The notes beneath the pieces were generated by a model. It was not told the DNA's origin. It searched no databases and was given only the letters and a program-made list of their open reading frames with translations. From Carnobacterium iners (GTDB taxonomy: Bacteria; Bacillota; Bacilli; Lactobacillales; Carnobacteriaceae), in the NCBI RefSeq assembly GCF_900177385.1, contig NZ_FXBJ01000002.1, positions 1,802,001-1,866,000 of the forward strand: a stretch of 64,000 nucleotides of DNA. The letters are read 5' to 3'. This document shows, piece after piece, positions 37,108 to 46,655 of this stretch. Numbering within the stretch: position 1 is the stretch's first letter; each line of letters begins with the position of its first letter. The position numbers and the translations under genes were made by a program.

Positions 37108-37581
37108 ATGAAAAAAGAAGTAACTGCTTTAAAGTTTTACTTGCGTAATGGTGAAACATGGACAATTAAAAAAGAATACATTGGCGATTTATGGATCAAG
37201 CAAATTAGTAAAAGTTTTGGCCGTATTGGAGACGGTGAATTAGAAGAGATTTATCCTTGTGAATCTTTAAAAATTGAAATCCTCCCAAATGCTGATCAAG
37301 TAAACTCTGCAGATATTAACTTAGGCGGTTTAGAACTAGGAATGTTTGAAAGAATAACAAAACAACCAGATATTGAAAAAATGGATATTCTTTATGCTAT
37401 ACCAAATGATAAAGATGCAACTGAAGTAAATGAAAAAGACCGAGTTTATTTCCCATACCTAGCTGGTGATGTTGATGGGAATGACAATGAATACCAAACA
37501 GGACTTATTTCTGAAGATGGACATTTGTTTATAGTGATTGATCCAAATAAAACAGCTCAAGAAGTTTATCCAGGTAAATAA
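37108..37581 (+). CDS. Protein of unknown function, 157 residues
   Basis: I do not recognise the family. It is a soluble acidic protein starting MKKEVTALKFYLRNGETWTIKKEYIGDLW; it has no signal peptide or membrane segment. The alternation of hydrophobic and charged residues in the first 60 positions suggests a beta-rich fold. AAAGGAGAG lies before the ATG and a strong terminator follows, so it is a single-gene unit. It is flanked by a non-coding region with a perfect inverted repeat and by dinG. Confidence 0.75.
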   Translation: MKKEVTALKFYLRNGETWTIKKEYIGDLWIKQISKSFGRIGDGELEEIYPCESLKIEILPNADQVNSADINLGGLELGMFERITKQPDIEKMDILYAIPNDKDATEVNEKDRVYFPYLAGDVDGNDNEYQTGLISEDGHLFIVIDPNKTAQEVYPGK

Positions 37582-37587
37582 AAGAGT

Positions 37588-37623
37588 AAAAAACTACGAC
37601 TATAAAAGGTCGTAGTTTTTTTG
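37588..37623 (+). terminator. Strong terminator after the 157-residue gene
   Basis: AAAAACTACGAC pairs with GTCGTAGTTTTT around a short A-rich loop; more T follows. Confidence 0.93.
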
Positions 37624-37694
37624 TGTTTTTAAATGGTTCATAGTATGATAGACAAAGAGATTTATTATTAAGAAATGAGAATTAGGTGACTAAA

Positions 37695-40523
37695 GTGAAG
37701 GAAAAAGTTACATACGCAGTTGTAGATATTGAAACAACTGGAGGCAACGTAGCAAATGGAGATCGTATTATTCAATTTGGCTGCGTATTGATAGAAGAAG
37801 ATAAAATTGTCCAGCAATTTGCTATTGATATTAATCCTTTGGCGAATATACCTAAAAAAATTGAATTATTAACAGGAATTACAAATAAAACTGTTGCAAA
37901 CGCACCTTATTTTGAAGATGTTGCTCCAACAATTTTCAATTTATTGGAAGGATGTATTTTTGTCGCGCACAACATTCAATTTGACTATGGTTTTTTAAAT
38001 GAAGAGCTGAAACGATGCGGCATGCCTTCATTAAGAAATAAAGGCATTGATACAGTAGAATTAGCACAGATTATCTTACCGACAGAGCCAAGCTTTCGTC
38101 TCAATGATTTAGCTATGACGTTTAACTTCTCACATCAAAATCCTCATCAAGCCGATAGTGATGCTTACGTCACAGCAGAATTATTTTTACTATTGAAAAA
38201 AAAATTAAAACAGTTTCCGCTAATAACAATCGAGCAATTAATTGAATTGGCTGAACATTGTACAATGAATACAAATTTATTTTTTAAAGATGGATTAAAT
38301 GAAATGCGTAATGAACACCAGTTATTGCCTGAAACGTTAGTTGTTAAAAAAGGCTTAGCTTTGCGTAAAAAACAGGTAAACATGGAGCAAAACTCCCACC
38401 GTGTTCGGTCGACCTATCCAATTAGTACTGTGGACAAAGAAAAATTATTCCTTAATCATTTAACTATTCGGACATTGCAAAACACTTTAATGGATGAGGT
38501 CTATCAGTATTTTTTTGAATCCCATTCAGATCATTTTGCCATCGAAGCAGCTACTGGAATCGGTAAGACGCTGGGCTATCTATTGCCTATATCTTATCTG
38601 GCAACGCCCGAAAATCCAGTTATTATTAGTACTTACACGACACTTTTGCAAAAACAATTAATCGAAAAAGATATCGTCCAACTAAACTCAATTGTGCCGT
38701 TCACAGTGCATGCAGCTATTGTGAAAGGTAAACACCATTATTTGCATTTGTCTAAGTTTCAGGAAGTTTTAAAGGGGCCACATGAGAATTTAACTGATAC
38801 CCTATTAAAAATGCGCACACTAACGTGGTTGACCCAAACAGTCACAGGGGATATTGATGAGCTGAACTTAACCAATTATTTACAGCCTTTTTGGGAAAAA
38901 GTGCGTCACAGGGGATGGACGGACAATTGTCCGCAAGATCCATTTTTTGAGCAAGATTTTTACCTGCATGCAAAGGAGCAAATCAAGCATGCTAGTATGA
39001 TTATCACGAATCACGCCTTTTTATTTCATGATTTGAAACGTGAAGAGCCTATCTTACCGGCCTCACAACGAATTATCCTTGATGAATCTCATCACTTGCC
39101 AGACGTAGCTGCAGAGACCGCTAGTGATAGTTTTTCTTATTACACTAATCAAAAGTTGCTAAAAAAAATCGGGAAACTTTCTGATGATAAAAGTATGATA
39201 AGTCAATTAAACCAACTAAGCTTAAAAATAAAGACGATTAATCTATCACAGCTCAGATTGATAGAAATGAGTGTCTTAACATTAGAAGAGGCACTCTCTG
39301 ATTTTTTTGAAGCTATCTTGTTGTATACCCAACAAGAACTAATGGATACAACTAGTGTTACGGATCAAGTAGATTTGCCATTTACCAAAACAGAAAAGTG
39401 GCCTTTAGAATTAAAAAAACTGACTAAAAAAATCAGTACCGTACTAAACGACTTAGTGTTTTTTGGCCACAATATTGCCTATCTAAATTCCTCTCAAAGG
39501 GAATCGTTTACTTATTTAGAAAGGCACTTATTAGATGACTTTTTAGATTTGGTAACTAGAATAGAAGAGCAAAAAAATAGTTTTATTCGATTATTTCAAA
39601 GAACCAACCAGAATGAGCTAATTTGGTTTTCGTTTAAACAAAAAAACCCTAAGAATAGTTTTATGATCAAACAATCTGTCATTGATAGTAGTTTGTTTAT
39701 AAAAAAATATTTAGTAGAAAAAAAGCATTCTATTTTATATATTGGTGCAACGCTGTCTATTGATTCAGACTTCAATTATTTTGAAAGTCAATTGGGTGAA
39801 TCTCATTTGCGTAAGTTATCTATTGCCACTCCTTATGATTATAAAAACCAAGCAAGGTTTTATATTCCAGCAGATTTAAAGCCTATCAAGCAGTTGTCAA
39901 AAGCACAGTATGCTAAGATGATTGTTGATTATTTAGAGTTAATAGCTCTAACGACCAACGAAAATATGATTGTCTTATTTACCGCAAATGAAACCTTACA
40001 AGAGGTCTATGATTTGCTTCAACAACAGCCTTCGCTTTTGGGAAGAGAGTTATTAGCGCAAGGAATTTCAGGTAGTCGAGACCGAATGTTAAAACGATTT
40101 TTCAATGCGACTGGTGGTATTTTATTGGGAGCGGATAGTTTCTGGGAAGGTGTCGATTTACCAGGAAAATCATTGAAAGTCATCGTCGTCACTCGCTTAC
40201 CGTTTGAGCCTCCTGAACGCCCGTTGGTTAAAGCGAAATACCGTTGGTTAGAAGAACAGGGATTGAACCCGTTTATCGTTGATGCTCTTCCTAAGGCTAT
40301 TTTAAGGATGAAACAAGGATTAGGACGTTTGATTCGTTCAGAAAAGGATAAGGGCATCATGGTTGTTTTAGATGACCGGTTAGTTAAGGCCTCTTATGGC
40401 AATAAGATCATGAGTTCTTTACCAGATAATTTAACAAAAGAAATCGTCTCAAAAGAAGAACTAAAGAATAAAATTGCTCTTTTTCTTAACGAACATGAAA
40501 CGAATAATAAAGTAAATAACTAA
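37695..40523 (+). CDS. dinG: DinG family exonuclease/helicase-like protein
   Basis: A 942-residue protein of the Gram-positive DinG type. The N-terminal DnaQ-like 3'-5' exonuclease (about 1-165) has VVDIETTGG, ITNKTV, VAHNIQFDYGFL and HQADSDAYVT. The helicase-like part has EAATGIGKTLGYLLP (Walker A), ILDESHHLPDV (DExH) and, near the end, GADSFWEGVDLPG and RMKQGLGRLIRS. The iron-sulfur cysteines of E. coli DinG are not present, as is usual for this type, where the exonuclease is the proven activity. The start is a GTG with AGGTGA upstream. Confidence 0.92.
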   Translation: MKEKVTYAVVDIETTGGNVANGDRIIQFGCVLIEEDKIVQQFAIDINPLANIPKKIELLTGITNKTVANAPYFEDVAPTIFNLLEGCIFVAHNIQFDYGFLNEELKRCGMPSLRNKGIDTVELAQIILPTEPSFRLNDLAMTFNFSHQNPHQADSDAYVTAELFLLLKKKLKQFPLITIEQLIELAEHCTMNTNLFFKDGLNEMRNEHQLLPETLVVKKGLALRKKQVNMEQNSHRVRSTYPISTVDKEKLFLNHLTIRTLQNTLMDEVYQYFFESHSDHFAIEAATGIGKTLGYLLPISYLATPENPVIISTYTTLLQKQLIEKDIVQLNSIVPFTVHAAIVKGKHHYLHLSKFQEVLKGPHENLTDTLLKMRTLTWLTQTVTGDIDELNLTNYLQPFWEKVRHRGWTDNCPQDPFFEQDFYLHAKEQIKHASMIITNHAFLFHDLKREEPILPASQRIILDESHHLPDVAAETASDSFSYYTNQKLLKKIGKLSDDKSMISQLNQLSLKIKTINLSQLRLIEMSVLTLEEALSDFFEAILLYTQQELMDTTSVTDQVDLPFTKTEKWPLELKKLTKKISTVLNDLVFFGHNIAYLNSSQRESFTYLERHLLDDFLDLVTRIEEQKNSFIRLFQRTNQNELIWFSFKQKNPKNSFMIKQSVIDSSLFIKKYLVEKKHSILYIGATLSIDSDFNYFESQLGESHLRKLSIATPYDYKNQARFYIPADLKPIKQLSKAQYAKMIVDYLELIALTTNENMIVLFTANETLQEVYDLLQQQPSLLGRELLAQGISGSRDRMLKRFFNATGGILLGADSFWEGVDLPGKSLKVIVVTRLPFEPPERPLVKAKYRWLEEQGLNPFIVDALPKAILRMKQGLGRLIRSEKDKGIMVVLDDRLVKASYGNKIMSSLPDNLTKEIVSKEELKNKIALFLNEHETNNKVNN

Positions 40524-40539
40524 TTAAAGTGGGGATGAA

Positions 40540-41013
40540 ATGAAAAAAGGCCTAATTAGTCTCTTGGTGATTGTACTAGGAGTGATTATCTTTTCTATTT
40601 TTATTTATATGAAAAGTAGACAACCTTTTATGCAAGCTAGAGACGAAGCAATAAACATTGCTAAAGAAAGCACTGATTTAGTAACGGTAGAAAAATTTTA
40701 CTGGTACAACAATAAAAAATCTTATTTTAGTGTTTCTGGTATGAATGAAAAAGAAGAACCTATTATCGTAATCGTTGAACAGGATGGCGGAAAAGTCGTT
40801 GTTCTAAATCCGGGTGAATTTATTAGTGAAAGTGTCGCTAAGAAAATAGCCACAACAGAACTAAAACCTAAACAGATATTAGAAACTCGTATTGGCTTGG
40901 AAGAAGGGGTGCCCGTTTGGGAAGTAACGTATGAGCAAGATAATGGAAAGTTAGGTTATTATATATTATCTGCTAAAGAAGGCAACTGGCTTAAAGACAT
41001 TAAAAATATTTAA
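40540..41013 (+). CDS. ypmB: YpmB-like membrane-anchored protein (PepSY-like)
   Basis: A 157-residue protein with one N-terminal membrane segment (about 4-23) and an extracytoplasmic region that contains two PepSY-like units (about 30-85 and 93-155; the second has VPVWEVTYEQDNGKLGYYILSA). Its function is unknown; PepSY-type domains are often inhibitory or regulatory. It lies between dinG and asnS as in Bacillus. GTGGGGA precedes the ATG. The aspB gene, which follows ypmB in Bacillus, is missing here. Confidence 0.85.
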   Translation: MKKGLISLLVIVLGVIIFSIFIYMKSRQPFMQARDEAINIAKESTDLVTVEKFYWYNNKKSYFSVSGMNEKEEPIIVIVEQDGGKVVVLNPGEFISESVAKKIATTELKPKQILETRIGLEEGVPVWEVTYEQDNGKLGYYILSAKEGNWLKDIKNI

Positions 41014-41159
41014 ACTAAACGAATAGAAGAAATAAAAGAATTAAGAAATTTTATTGATTTTTAATGCTAACTTACGTAAATTTAGTTATACTTAAGTAGT
41101 ATAGGTATCATTTAAGAGAACGAAAATAGATTGATATGACATTAAAGGAGTTTAGAACT

Positions 41160-42458
41160 GTGAAAAAAATTTCAATTATAGAATCTAAAGATAATGTAGG
41201 AAAAGAAGTCACGATAGGTGCTTGGGTAGCGAATAAGCGTTCAAGTGGAAAAATAGCTTTTTTACAATTACGCGATGGTTCAGCTTTTTTCCAAGGAATT
41301 GTAGTGAAAAGTGAAGTTGGAGAAGAAGTCTTTCAATTAGCGAAAGGTTTAAATCAAGAAACGTCTATTTTAATTACTGGTACGATACAAGAAGATAGTC
41401 GTTCAAAATTTGGCTATGAAATTGTTGTTAAAAACCTTGAAGTGATTGGTGAAAGCCATGACTATCCTATTACACCAAAAGAGCATGGAACAGAATTTTT
41501 GATGGATCATCGTCACTTATGGTTACGTTCAACTAGACAACATGCCATTATGCAAATTCGTAATGAAATTATCTTAGCGACCTATAAATTCTTCAATCAA
41601 GAAGGATTTATTAAGATTGATCCACCTATTTTAACAGCCAATGCAGCGGAAGATTCAACAGAGTTATTTCATACAGAATATTTTGATGAAGAAGCTTTTT
41701 TATCGCAAAGTGGCCAATTGTATATGGAAGCCGCAGCAATGGCTTTTGGAAAAGTATTTTCGTTCGGGCCAACTTTTCGTGCAGAAAAATCTAAAACACG
41801 TCGTCATTTAATTGAGTTTTGGATGATGGAGCCTGAGATGGCTTTTATGGACCACGAGCAAAGTCTAGAAGTTCAAGAAAAATATATTGCTTATATCATT
41901 CAAAGTGTCTTAGATAATTGTGATCATTCGCTGGGTGTCTTAGGACGCGATAGAGAAGTCTTAGAAAATTATACTAAATTGCCATTCCCAAGAATTTTTT
42001 ACGATGATGCGATAGTGTTATTAAATAAAAATGGTTTTGATGAGATTAAATGGGGCGATGATTTTGGTTCACCTCATGAAACGTTTATTGCTGAGCAATT
42101 TGATAAGCCAGTCTTCATATTAAACTATCCTAAAGCCATTAAAGCCTTCTATATGAAACCTCACCCAGATCGCGATGATGTGGTCTTGTGTGCTGATTTA
42201 ATTGCTCCTGAAGGCTATGGAGAGATTATCGGAGGCAGTGAGCGTGAAGTTGATTTTGAAGCCTTAACCGAACGTATAGAAGAATTTGGGTTGACCCAAG
42301 AAGACTATGCTTGGTATTTAGATTTACGTAAATACGGTTCCGTTCCACATTCTGGTTTTGGACTAGGATTAGAAAGAGCTGTAACTTGGATCTGCGGCAC
42401 AGAACATATCCGCGAATCTATTCCATTCCCACGTTTATTAAACCGTATTTACCCATAA
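41160..42458 (+). CDS. asnS: Asparaginyl-tRNA synthetase
   Basis: AsnS charges tRNA-Asn with asparagine. The 432-residue class II synthetase has an N-terminal anticodon-binding OB fold (about 1-110) and the catalytic motifs [21 protein letters not shown] (motif 2), GGSEREVD and [10 protein letters not shown] (motif 3). The start is a GTG with AAAGGAG nine bases upstream; an in-frame ATG 24 bases earlier lacks a ribosome binding site. No T-box motif is visible upstream. A strong terminator follows. Confidence 0.96.
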   Translation: MKKISIIESKDNVGKEVTIGAWVANKRSSGKIAFLQLRDGSAFFQGIVVKSEVGEEVFQLAKGLNQETSILITGTIQEDSRSKFGYEIVVKNLEVIGESHDYPITPKEHGTEFLMDHRHLWLRSTRQHAIMQIRNEIILATYKFFNQEGFIKIDPPILTANAAEDSTELFHTEYFDEEAFLSQSGQLYMEAAAMAFGKVFSFGPTFRAEKSKTRRHLIEFWMMEPEMAFMDHEQSLEVQEKYIAYIIQSVLDNCDHSLGVLGRDREVLENYTKLPFPRIFYDDAIVLLNKNGFDEIKWGDDFGSPHETFIAEQFDKPVFILNYPKAIKAFYMKPHPDRDDVVLCADLIAPEGYGEIIGGSEREVDFEALTERIEEFGLTQEDYAWYLDLRKYGSVPHSGFGLGLERAVTWICGTEHIRESIPFPRLLNRIYP

Positions 42459-42464
42459 ATTAAA

Positions 42465-42505
42465 AAAAGACAGTGACTTAAGAAAACTTAAGTCACTGTC
42501 TTTTA
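42465..42505 (+). terminator. Strong terminator after asnS
   Basis: AAAGACAGTGACTTAAG pairs perfectly with its complement around AAAA, then TTTT. Confidence 0.95.
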
Positions 42506-42576
42506 TCAGATAATGCGCACCTATTCTTAGATAAGAAAAAGGACGAAATGAAAGAGAATTAGGAGAGTGAGATAAA

Positions 42577-43287
42577 ATGGATAATCAACTTTTAAAAGAA
42601 TGGTTAGCAGCTGGTAATACAACTATTTCAAACATTCTTTTAAAAAAATACAGAGATATTGGTTTAACTAATGAACAATTAGTTTTATTATTGCAATTAA
42701 AATCATTTATAGATAGTGGAATATTTTTTCCTGATACAGAAGAAATTGCCAAACGAATGGGTGTTTCATCTGCAGATATTTTTCAAGGTATCCATGATTT
42801 AATCCAAAAAAATGTGCTAACCATTGAAACCGAAAAAAATGCTGAAGGAAAAACGAATGATCAATATAGTCTTTCTTTGCTTTGGGATAAACTAGCTTTA
42901 TTATTAGTGCAAACGCATAAAAAAATTCAAAGCGAAGAAAAAGAACTAGATGAAAAAGAGTTGTTTCAACGTTTTGAATCTGAATTCGGTCGAGCTCTCT
43001 CACCAATTGAAATTCAAACGATAGGAATGTGGTTAGACGATGATCACTATTCTGCTGAGTTAATCGAAATGGCTTTACGAGAAGCCGTCTTGAGCCAAGT
43101 TTATAATTTAAAATACGTTGATCGAATATTATTAAACTGGGAACGCAAGAATATTCGTTCCAAAGCTCAAGTAGAAAAAGAAGCACAAAGTCGTAGGCAA
43201 GTGAATAAACCAGAAACCAAACGTCAAACGGAAAAGAAACCGACGATGAAAGTGCCGCTCCACAATTGGCTAAATGATTCAAACTAA
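42577..43287 (+). CDS. dnaD: DNA replication protein DnaD
   Basis: DnaD helps load the helicase at oriC and at restart sites. The 236-residue protein has an N-terminal winged helix (about 1-100) and a C-terminal DnaB/DnaD domain (about 130-195) that ends in the diagnostic YVDRILLNWERKNI (YxxxIxxxW). A basic tail of Lys, Arg and Pro follows and may bind DNA. AGGAGAG lies before the ATG. nth follows after 18 bases, the usual dnaD-nth pair. Confidence 0.95.
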   Translation: MDNQLLKEWLAAGNTTISNILLKKYRDIGLTNEQLVLLLQLKSFIDSGIFFPDTEEIAKRMGVSSADIFQGIHDLIQKNVLTIETEKNAEGKTNDQYSLSLLWDKLALLLVQTHKKIQSEEKELDEKELFQRFESEFGRALSPIEIQTIGMWLDDDHYSAELIEMALREAVLSQVYNLKYVDRILLNWERKNIRSKAQVEKEAQSRRQVNKPETKRQTEKKPTMKVPLHNWLNDSN

Positions 43288-43305
43288 TAAAAAGGAGGAT
43301 TGAAT

Positions 43306-43926
43306 TTGCTAAGTAAAAAGAAAACAATTGAGTGTATTGAAGCGATGGGAGAGCTTTTTCCAGATGCAGAATGTGAGCTAGTAAGCGATAATGCATTTGA
43401 ATTGTTGATATCTGTTATGTTGAGTGCACAAACAACTGATATTTCGGTTAATAAAATTACGCCACTATTATTTGCTACTTATCCAACTCCAGAGGCCTTT
43501 GTGAAAGCATCTATTGAGGATATTATGGATAAAATAAAAACAATTGGTTTATACCGAAATAAATCAAAATATATTAAAGGTTGTTGTGAAAAATTGGTTG
43601 AAGAGTTCAATAGTGAGGTTCCTCATACAAGAAAAGAACTAGAATCTCTTCCTGGAATTGGTAGAAAATCTGCTAATGTTGTATTAAGTGTTGCCTTTGG
43701 TGTTCCGGCAATAGCAGTTGATACACACGTAGAACGAGTAAGTAAACGATTGGGTATTTGCTCTATGAACGCCTCTGTTCGTGAAGTAGAAGAAGTATTA
43801 ATGAAAAAGTTACCCTCAGAAATGTGGAGTATTGCTCATCATCGTCTTATTTTTTTTGGTCGCTACCAATGTACGGCTAGAAATCACGATCACACGATTT
43901 GTTTAAAATTATTAGGTTTAAATTAA
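43306..43926 (+). CDS. nth: Endonuclease III (DNA glycosylase/AP lyase)
   Basis: Nth removes oxidised pyrimidines and cuts at abasic sites. The 206-residue protein has the helix-hairpin-helix with catalytic Lys (LPGIGRKSANVVL) and the catalytic Asp in VDTHVERVSKRLG. The start is the TTG seven bases after AAAGGAGG. The C-terminal loop, normally four cysteines (C-x6-C-x2-C-x5-C) holding a 4Fe-4S cluster, has only two (YQCTARNHDHTIC) and the protein ends nine residues later, so the cluster is probably absent. It converges on pbp1A. Confidence 0.93.
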   Translation: MLSKKKTIECIEAMGELFPDAECELVSDNAFELLISVMLSAQTTDISVNKITPLLFATYPTPEAFVKASIEDIMDKIKTIGLYRNKSKYIKGCCEKLVEEFNSEVPHTRKELESLPGIGRKSANVVLSVAFGVPAIAVDTHVERVSKRLGICSMNASVREVEEVLMKKLPSEMWSIAHHRLIFFGRYQCTARNHDHTICLKLLGLN

Positions 43927-43931
43927 GAGCT

Positions 43932-43989
43932 AAACTAAAAATAGACTACGTCACCTTTGGCATAAAGTGACGTAGTCTATTTTTAGTTT
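43932..43989. terminator. Very long bidirectional terminator between nth and pbp1A
   Basis: A 23-base perfect stem (43932-43954 with 43967-43989, core TAGACTACGTCAC) has a 12-base loop. A and T runs at the ends suit both convergent genes. Confidence 0.93.
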
Positions 43990-44029
43990 GAAAAGAGGCT
44001 ACTATTTTTTATTTAGCAATAGAAGATCC

Positions 44030-46609
44030 TCAATTAGCAGAATTAGCTGCTGGTTTTTTCGAAGATTGGAGCGCAGAACTACTTTCTACACTGCTTTGAA
44101 TCTCCGATTCGACCTGACTTTCTGAGCTACTTTCTGGTTTAGAAAGTTCTATAGAACTTTCTTCTGAACTCTCTTCTGAACTTTCTGACGAACTATCTTT
44201 AGAACTACTATCTTTTTCTTCCTCTTTTGAAGGAACAGTGATAGTTACCGCAATTTTTGAACTAACTTGATCTTTGATTTTAACAGCTAAGGTTATTTCG
44301 ATTTCTCCTTCAGTAGGTTTTTGAACGATATAAGATAAGTTTTTTGTCTCAACTGTTTGACCAGCAATCGTCAATAGATAATTAACAGTCTCTTTTTTAT
44401 TAGCAGTGTCATATTTATCCCATTTAACCGTAATTTCATCTTTTTCTTTATTGTATTTTGCTGTTAAGCCACTTGGGGCCTTTAATTCTTCACCAAAAGC
44501 AGCTGAGATAGCGGTTGGTTGTGTTCCTTTAATAAATAACTCGTTAACAATTTTTTCAATAGGCGTATTTGGTCCTGGAAGTTTTACTGGATTTGATCCA
44601 TCTTCTACCGCAACCTCAACAACTGAAGAAGGTTTTTTCCAGTCCGTATTCTCAACAGATTGAGAAACATAAGACATTAATGAGCGATAAATTTTTCTTG
44701 GCAGTTGTTGAGAACTAGTACTTAACCAATTTCCATCTTCAAACTTTTTATCGTATCCTACCCAAACTGCGATAGAGTAATTGCTTGAATAACCGTTAAA
44801 CCAAGAATCTGGAACACCATCATTTGGGATATTGTATTTTACTTTTTCTTCATCAGTATAGTTTGTTGTTCCAGTTTTTCCAGCTTGTGGTACACCTTGA
44901 ATGGGTACCAAGTTTTGGTTCGAACCAGAATTAACTGTATCTTTTAAAATGTCTGTAATCATATATGCGGTTGAATCTTTCATAGATTGCTTTGATTTCG
45001 GAGTTAAATCAATTTCTTCACCATCTTGAAGGGTGACTTTTGAAACCGTATAGGGTTTAGTGTATATTCCCCCATTTGAAAAAGCAGCATAAGCAGCTGA
45101 AAGTTCAATTGGCGTAACTTCTCCACCAATTGCATTAGATTCAACTAAACCAGTATTATTATTCCATTTAGTTGGATCAATACCTAGATTCTTTAAGAAA
45201 GAAGTCGAATCAGCATAACCTACTTCTTGAAGGGTCTTAGCAGCTGGAGGGTTACGCGAATCAATAACAGCTTTTCGCATAGTAATTGGGCCTAGATATT
45301 TTCTATCATAGTTGTAAAGAGAGCCACCACTTTTATACTCATACGGCTCATCAACGACTTGTTGATAGGTGGAATAGTTCAAATATTCTATTGCTGGACC
45401 ATAAACAGAAAGAGGTTTCATTGCGGAACCAATACTTCTATTCATATCTGCAGCACGATTCGTACCCATTCTTACTTCCTGATTTCGTCCGCCACCAATT
45501 GCTTTTAATTGTCCGGTTTTAGCATCAACCATGGATACGGCAGCTTGTAGATTTTGATCTGGAAAATTGACGTATTCATCTGAGTTTAGAATATCAAACA
45601 ATCTTTTTTGTGCATCCATATCCAAATTAGTTTGAATTGTTAAACCCGCTGTATGAGGATTTAATTTAGTTTGTTCTTCAACTTCTAAAATAACTTCTTT
45701 TAAATAAGAATCAAAAACCAAATCATTCGATTGTTCTTCAGTAAGACTAACAAGGTTTTCTTCGACAGGAACTACTTTTGTTTTTTGTGCTTCTTCAGCA
45801 GATAACTTATTGTTTTCTACCATCATATCTAATACTAAATCTCGTCTTTTTTTAGCTTGTTCGGGATTTGTTTTAGGATTATAAGCGTTAGGCAATTGTG
45901 GTAATCCAGCTAGCATTGCTGCTTCTGGTAAAGTTATTTCATTTAGTTCTTTACCATAATAATAGTTACTAGCCGTACTTATCCCGTAGTTATTATCAGA
46001 CATATAGACTTTGTTAATATAGAAGGTAAGAATCTGTTCTTTGGAATAGTCACGCTCTAATTTTAATGCTAACCAGGCTTCTTGAGCCTTTCTTTTCAAA
46101 GTCTGATCGGCTTTGTTTGTAGAAAAAACGGATAACTTAATGAGTTGCTGTGTGATTGTACTTCCACCTTGGGAACCAAAACCACCGGTTATGTTAGCTA
46201 GTGCAGCACCAGCAATACGAATCGGGTCAATTCCATTGTGTTCGTAAAATCGTTGGTCTTCAATAGAAATAATCGCATCTTTTAAAACTTGTGGAATTTG
46301 ATCTTCCGTAGCAATTTCACGCTTTTGTCCTCCCAGAGTATAAATAACATTTCCTTTATCATCTAAAATATCAGATGAAATTGAACCGGTAATATCCTTT
46401 TCAGTTAAATCTGGTGCTGAACTAACGTAATAAACAAATAAACCAGCACTCCCTATGAAAATAGCTGCTACAAGAGCTAAAGCAATCCACAGAATTTTTT
46501 TAAATGTAATCTTAGAAACCTGTTTTTTATTTTTCGTTGGTTTAGAGCTCTTTTTCTGTTCAGATTGTTTTTTAGAGACTCGTGACATATTTTCTTTTTT
46601 CTCTGACAT
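44030..46609 (-). CDS. pbp1A: Class A penicillin-binding protein 1A
   Basis: A bifunctional peptidoglycan synthase of 859 residues. A basic cytoplasmic head (about 1-38) precedes one membrane segment (about 40-62). The GT51 glycosyltransferase has ISIEDQRFYEHNGID and GGSTITQQL. The transpeptidase has Ser395 in GSAMK (SxxK), SRN and KTGTT motifs. A fibronectin-like domain (about 705-780) and a tail of Ser and Glu repeats (about 795-850) follow. AAGGAG lies before the ATG. It follows recU in the same operon, as in Bacillus. It makes wall at the septum and side wall with GpsB, encoded close by. Confidence 0.96.
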   Translation of the reverse strand: MSEKKENMSRVSKKQSEQKKSSKPTKNKKQVSKITFKKILWIALALVAAIFIGSAGLFVYYVSSAPDLTEKDITGSISSDILDDKGNVIYTLGGQKREIATEDQIPQVLKDAIISIEDQRFYEHNGIDPIRIAGAALANITGGFGSQGGSTITQQLIKLSVFSTNKADQTLKRKAQEAWLALKLERDYSKEQILTFYINKVYMSDNNYGISTASNYYYGKELNEITLPEAAMLAGLPQLPNAYNPKTNPEQAKKRRDLVLDMMVENNKLSAEEAQKTKVVPVEENLVSLTEEQSNDLVFDSYLKEVILEVEEQTKLNPHTAGLTIQTNLDMDAQKRLFDILNSDEYVNFPDQNLQAAVSMVDAKTGQLKAIGGGRNQEVRMGTNRAADMNRSIGSAMKPLSVYGPAIEYLNYSTYQQVVDEPYEYKSGGSLYNYDRKYLGPITMRKAVIDSRNPPAAKTLQEVGYADSTSFLKNLGIDPTKWNNNTGLVESNAIGGEVTPIELSAAYAAFSNGGIYTKPYTVSKVTLQDGEEIDLTPKSKQSMKDSTAYMITDILKDTVNSGSNQNLVPIQGVPQAGKTGTTNYTDEEKVKYNIPNDGVPDSWFNGYSSNYSIAVWVGYDKKFEDGNWLSTSSQQLPRKIYRSLMSYVSQSVENTDWKKPSSVVEVAVEDGSNPVKLPGPNTPIEKIVNELFIKGTQPTAISAAFGEELKAPSGLTAKYNKEKDEITVKWDKYDTANKKETVNYLLTIAGQTVETKNLSYIVQKPTEGEIEITLAVKIKDQVSSKIAVTITVPSKEEEKDSSSKDSSSESSEESSEESSIELSKPESSSESQVESEIQSSVESSSALQSSKKPAANSAN

Positions 46610-46655
46610 ATATCTTTCTACTCCTTAAATTTCTATTTCTATTATCTACTTATTC

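Noticed and set aside
42707-43396. 229-codon minus-strand frame over dnaD and the start of nth
   Set aside because: It is antisense to clear genes, rich in Leu, Phe and His as expected from an AT-rich complement, and has no ribosome site.
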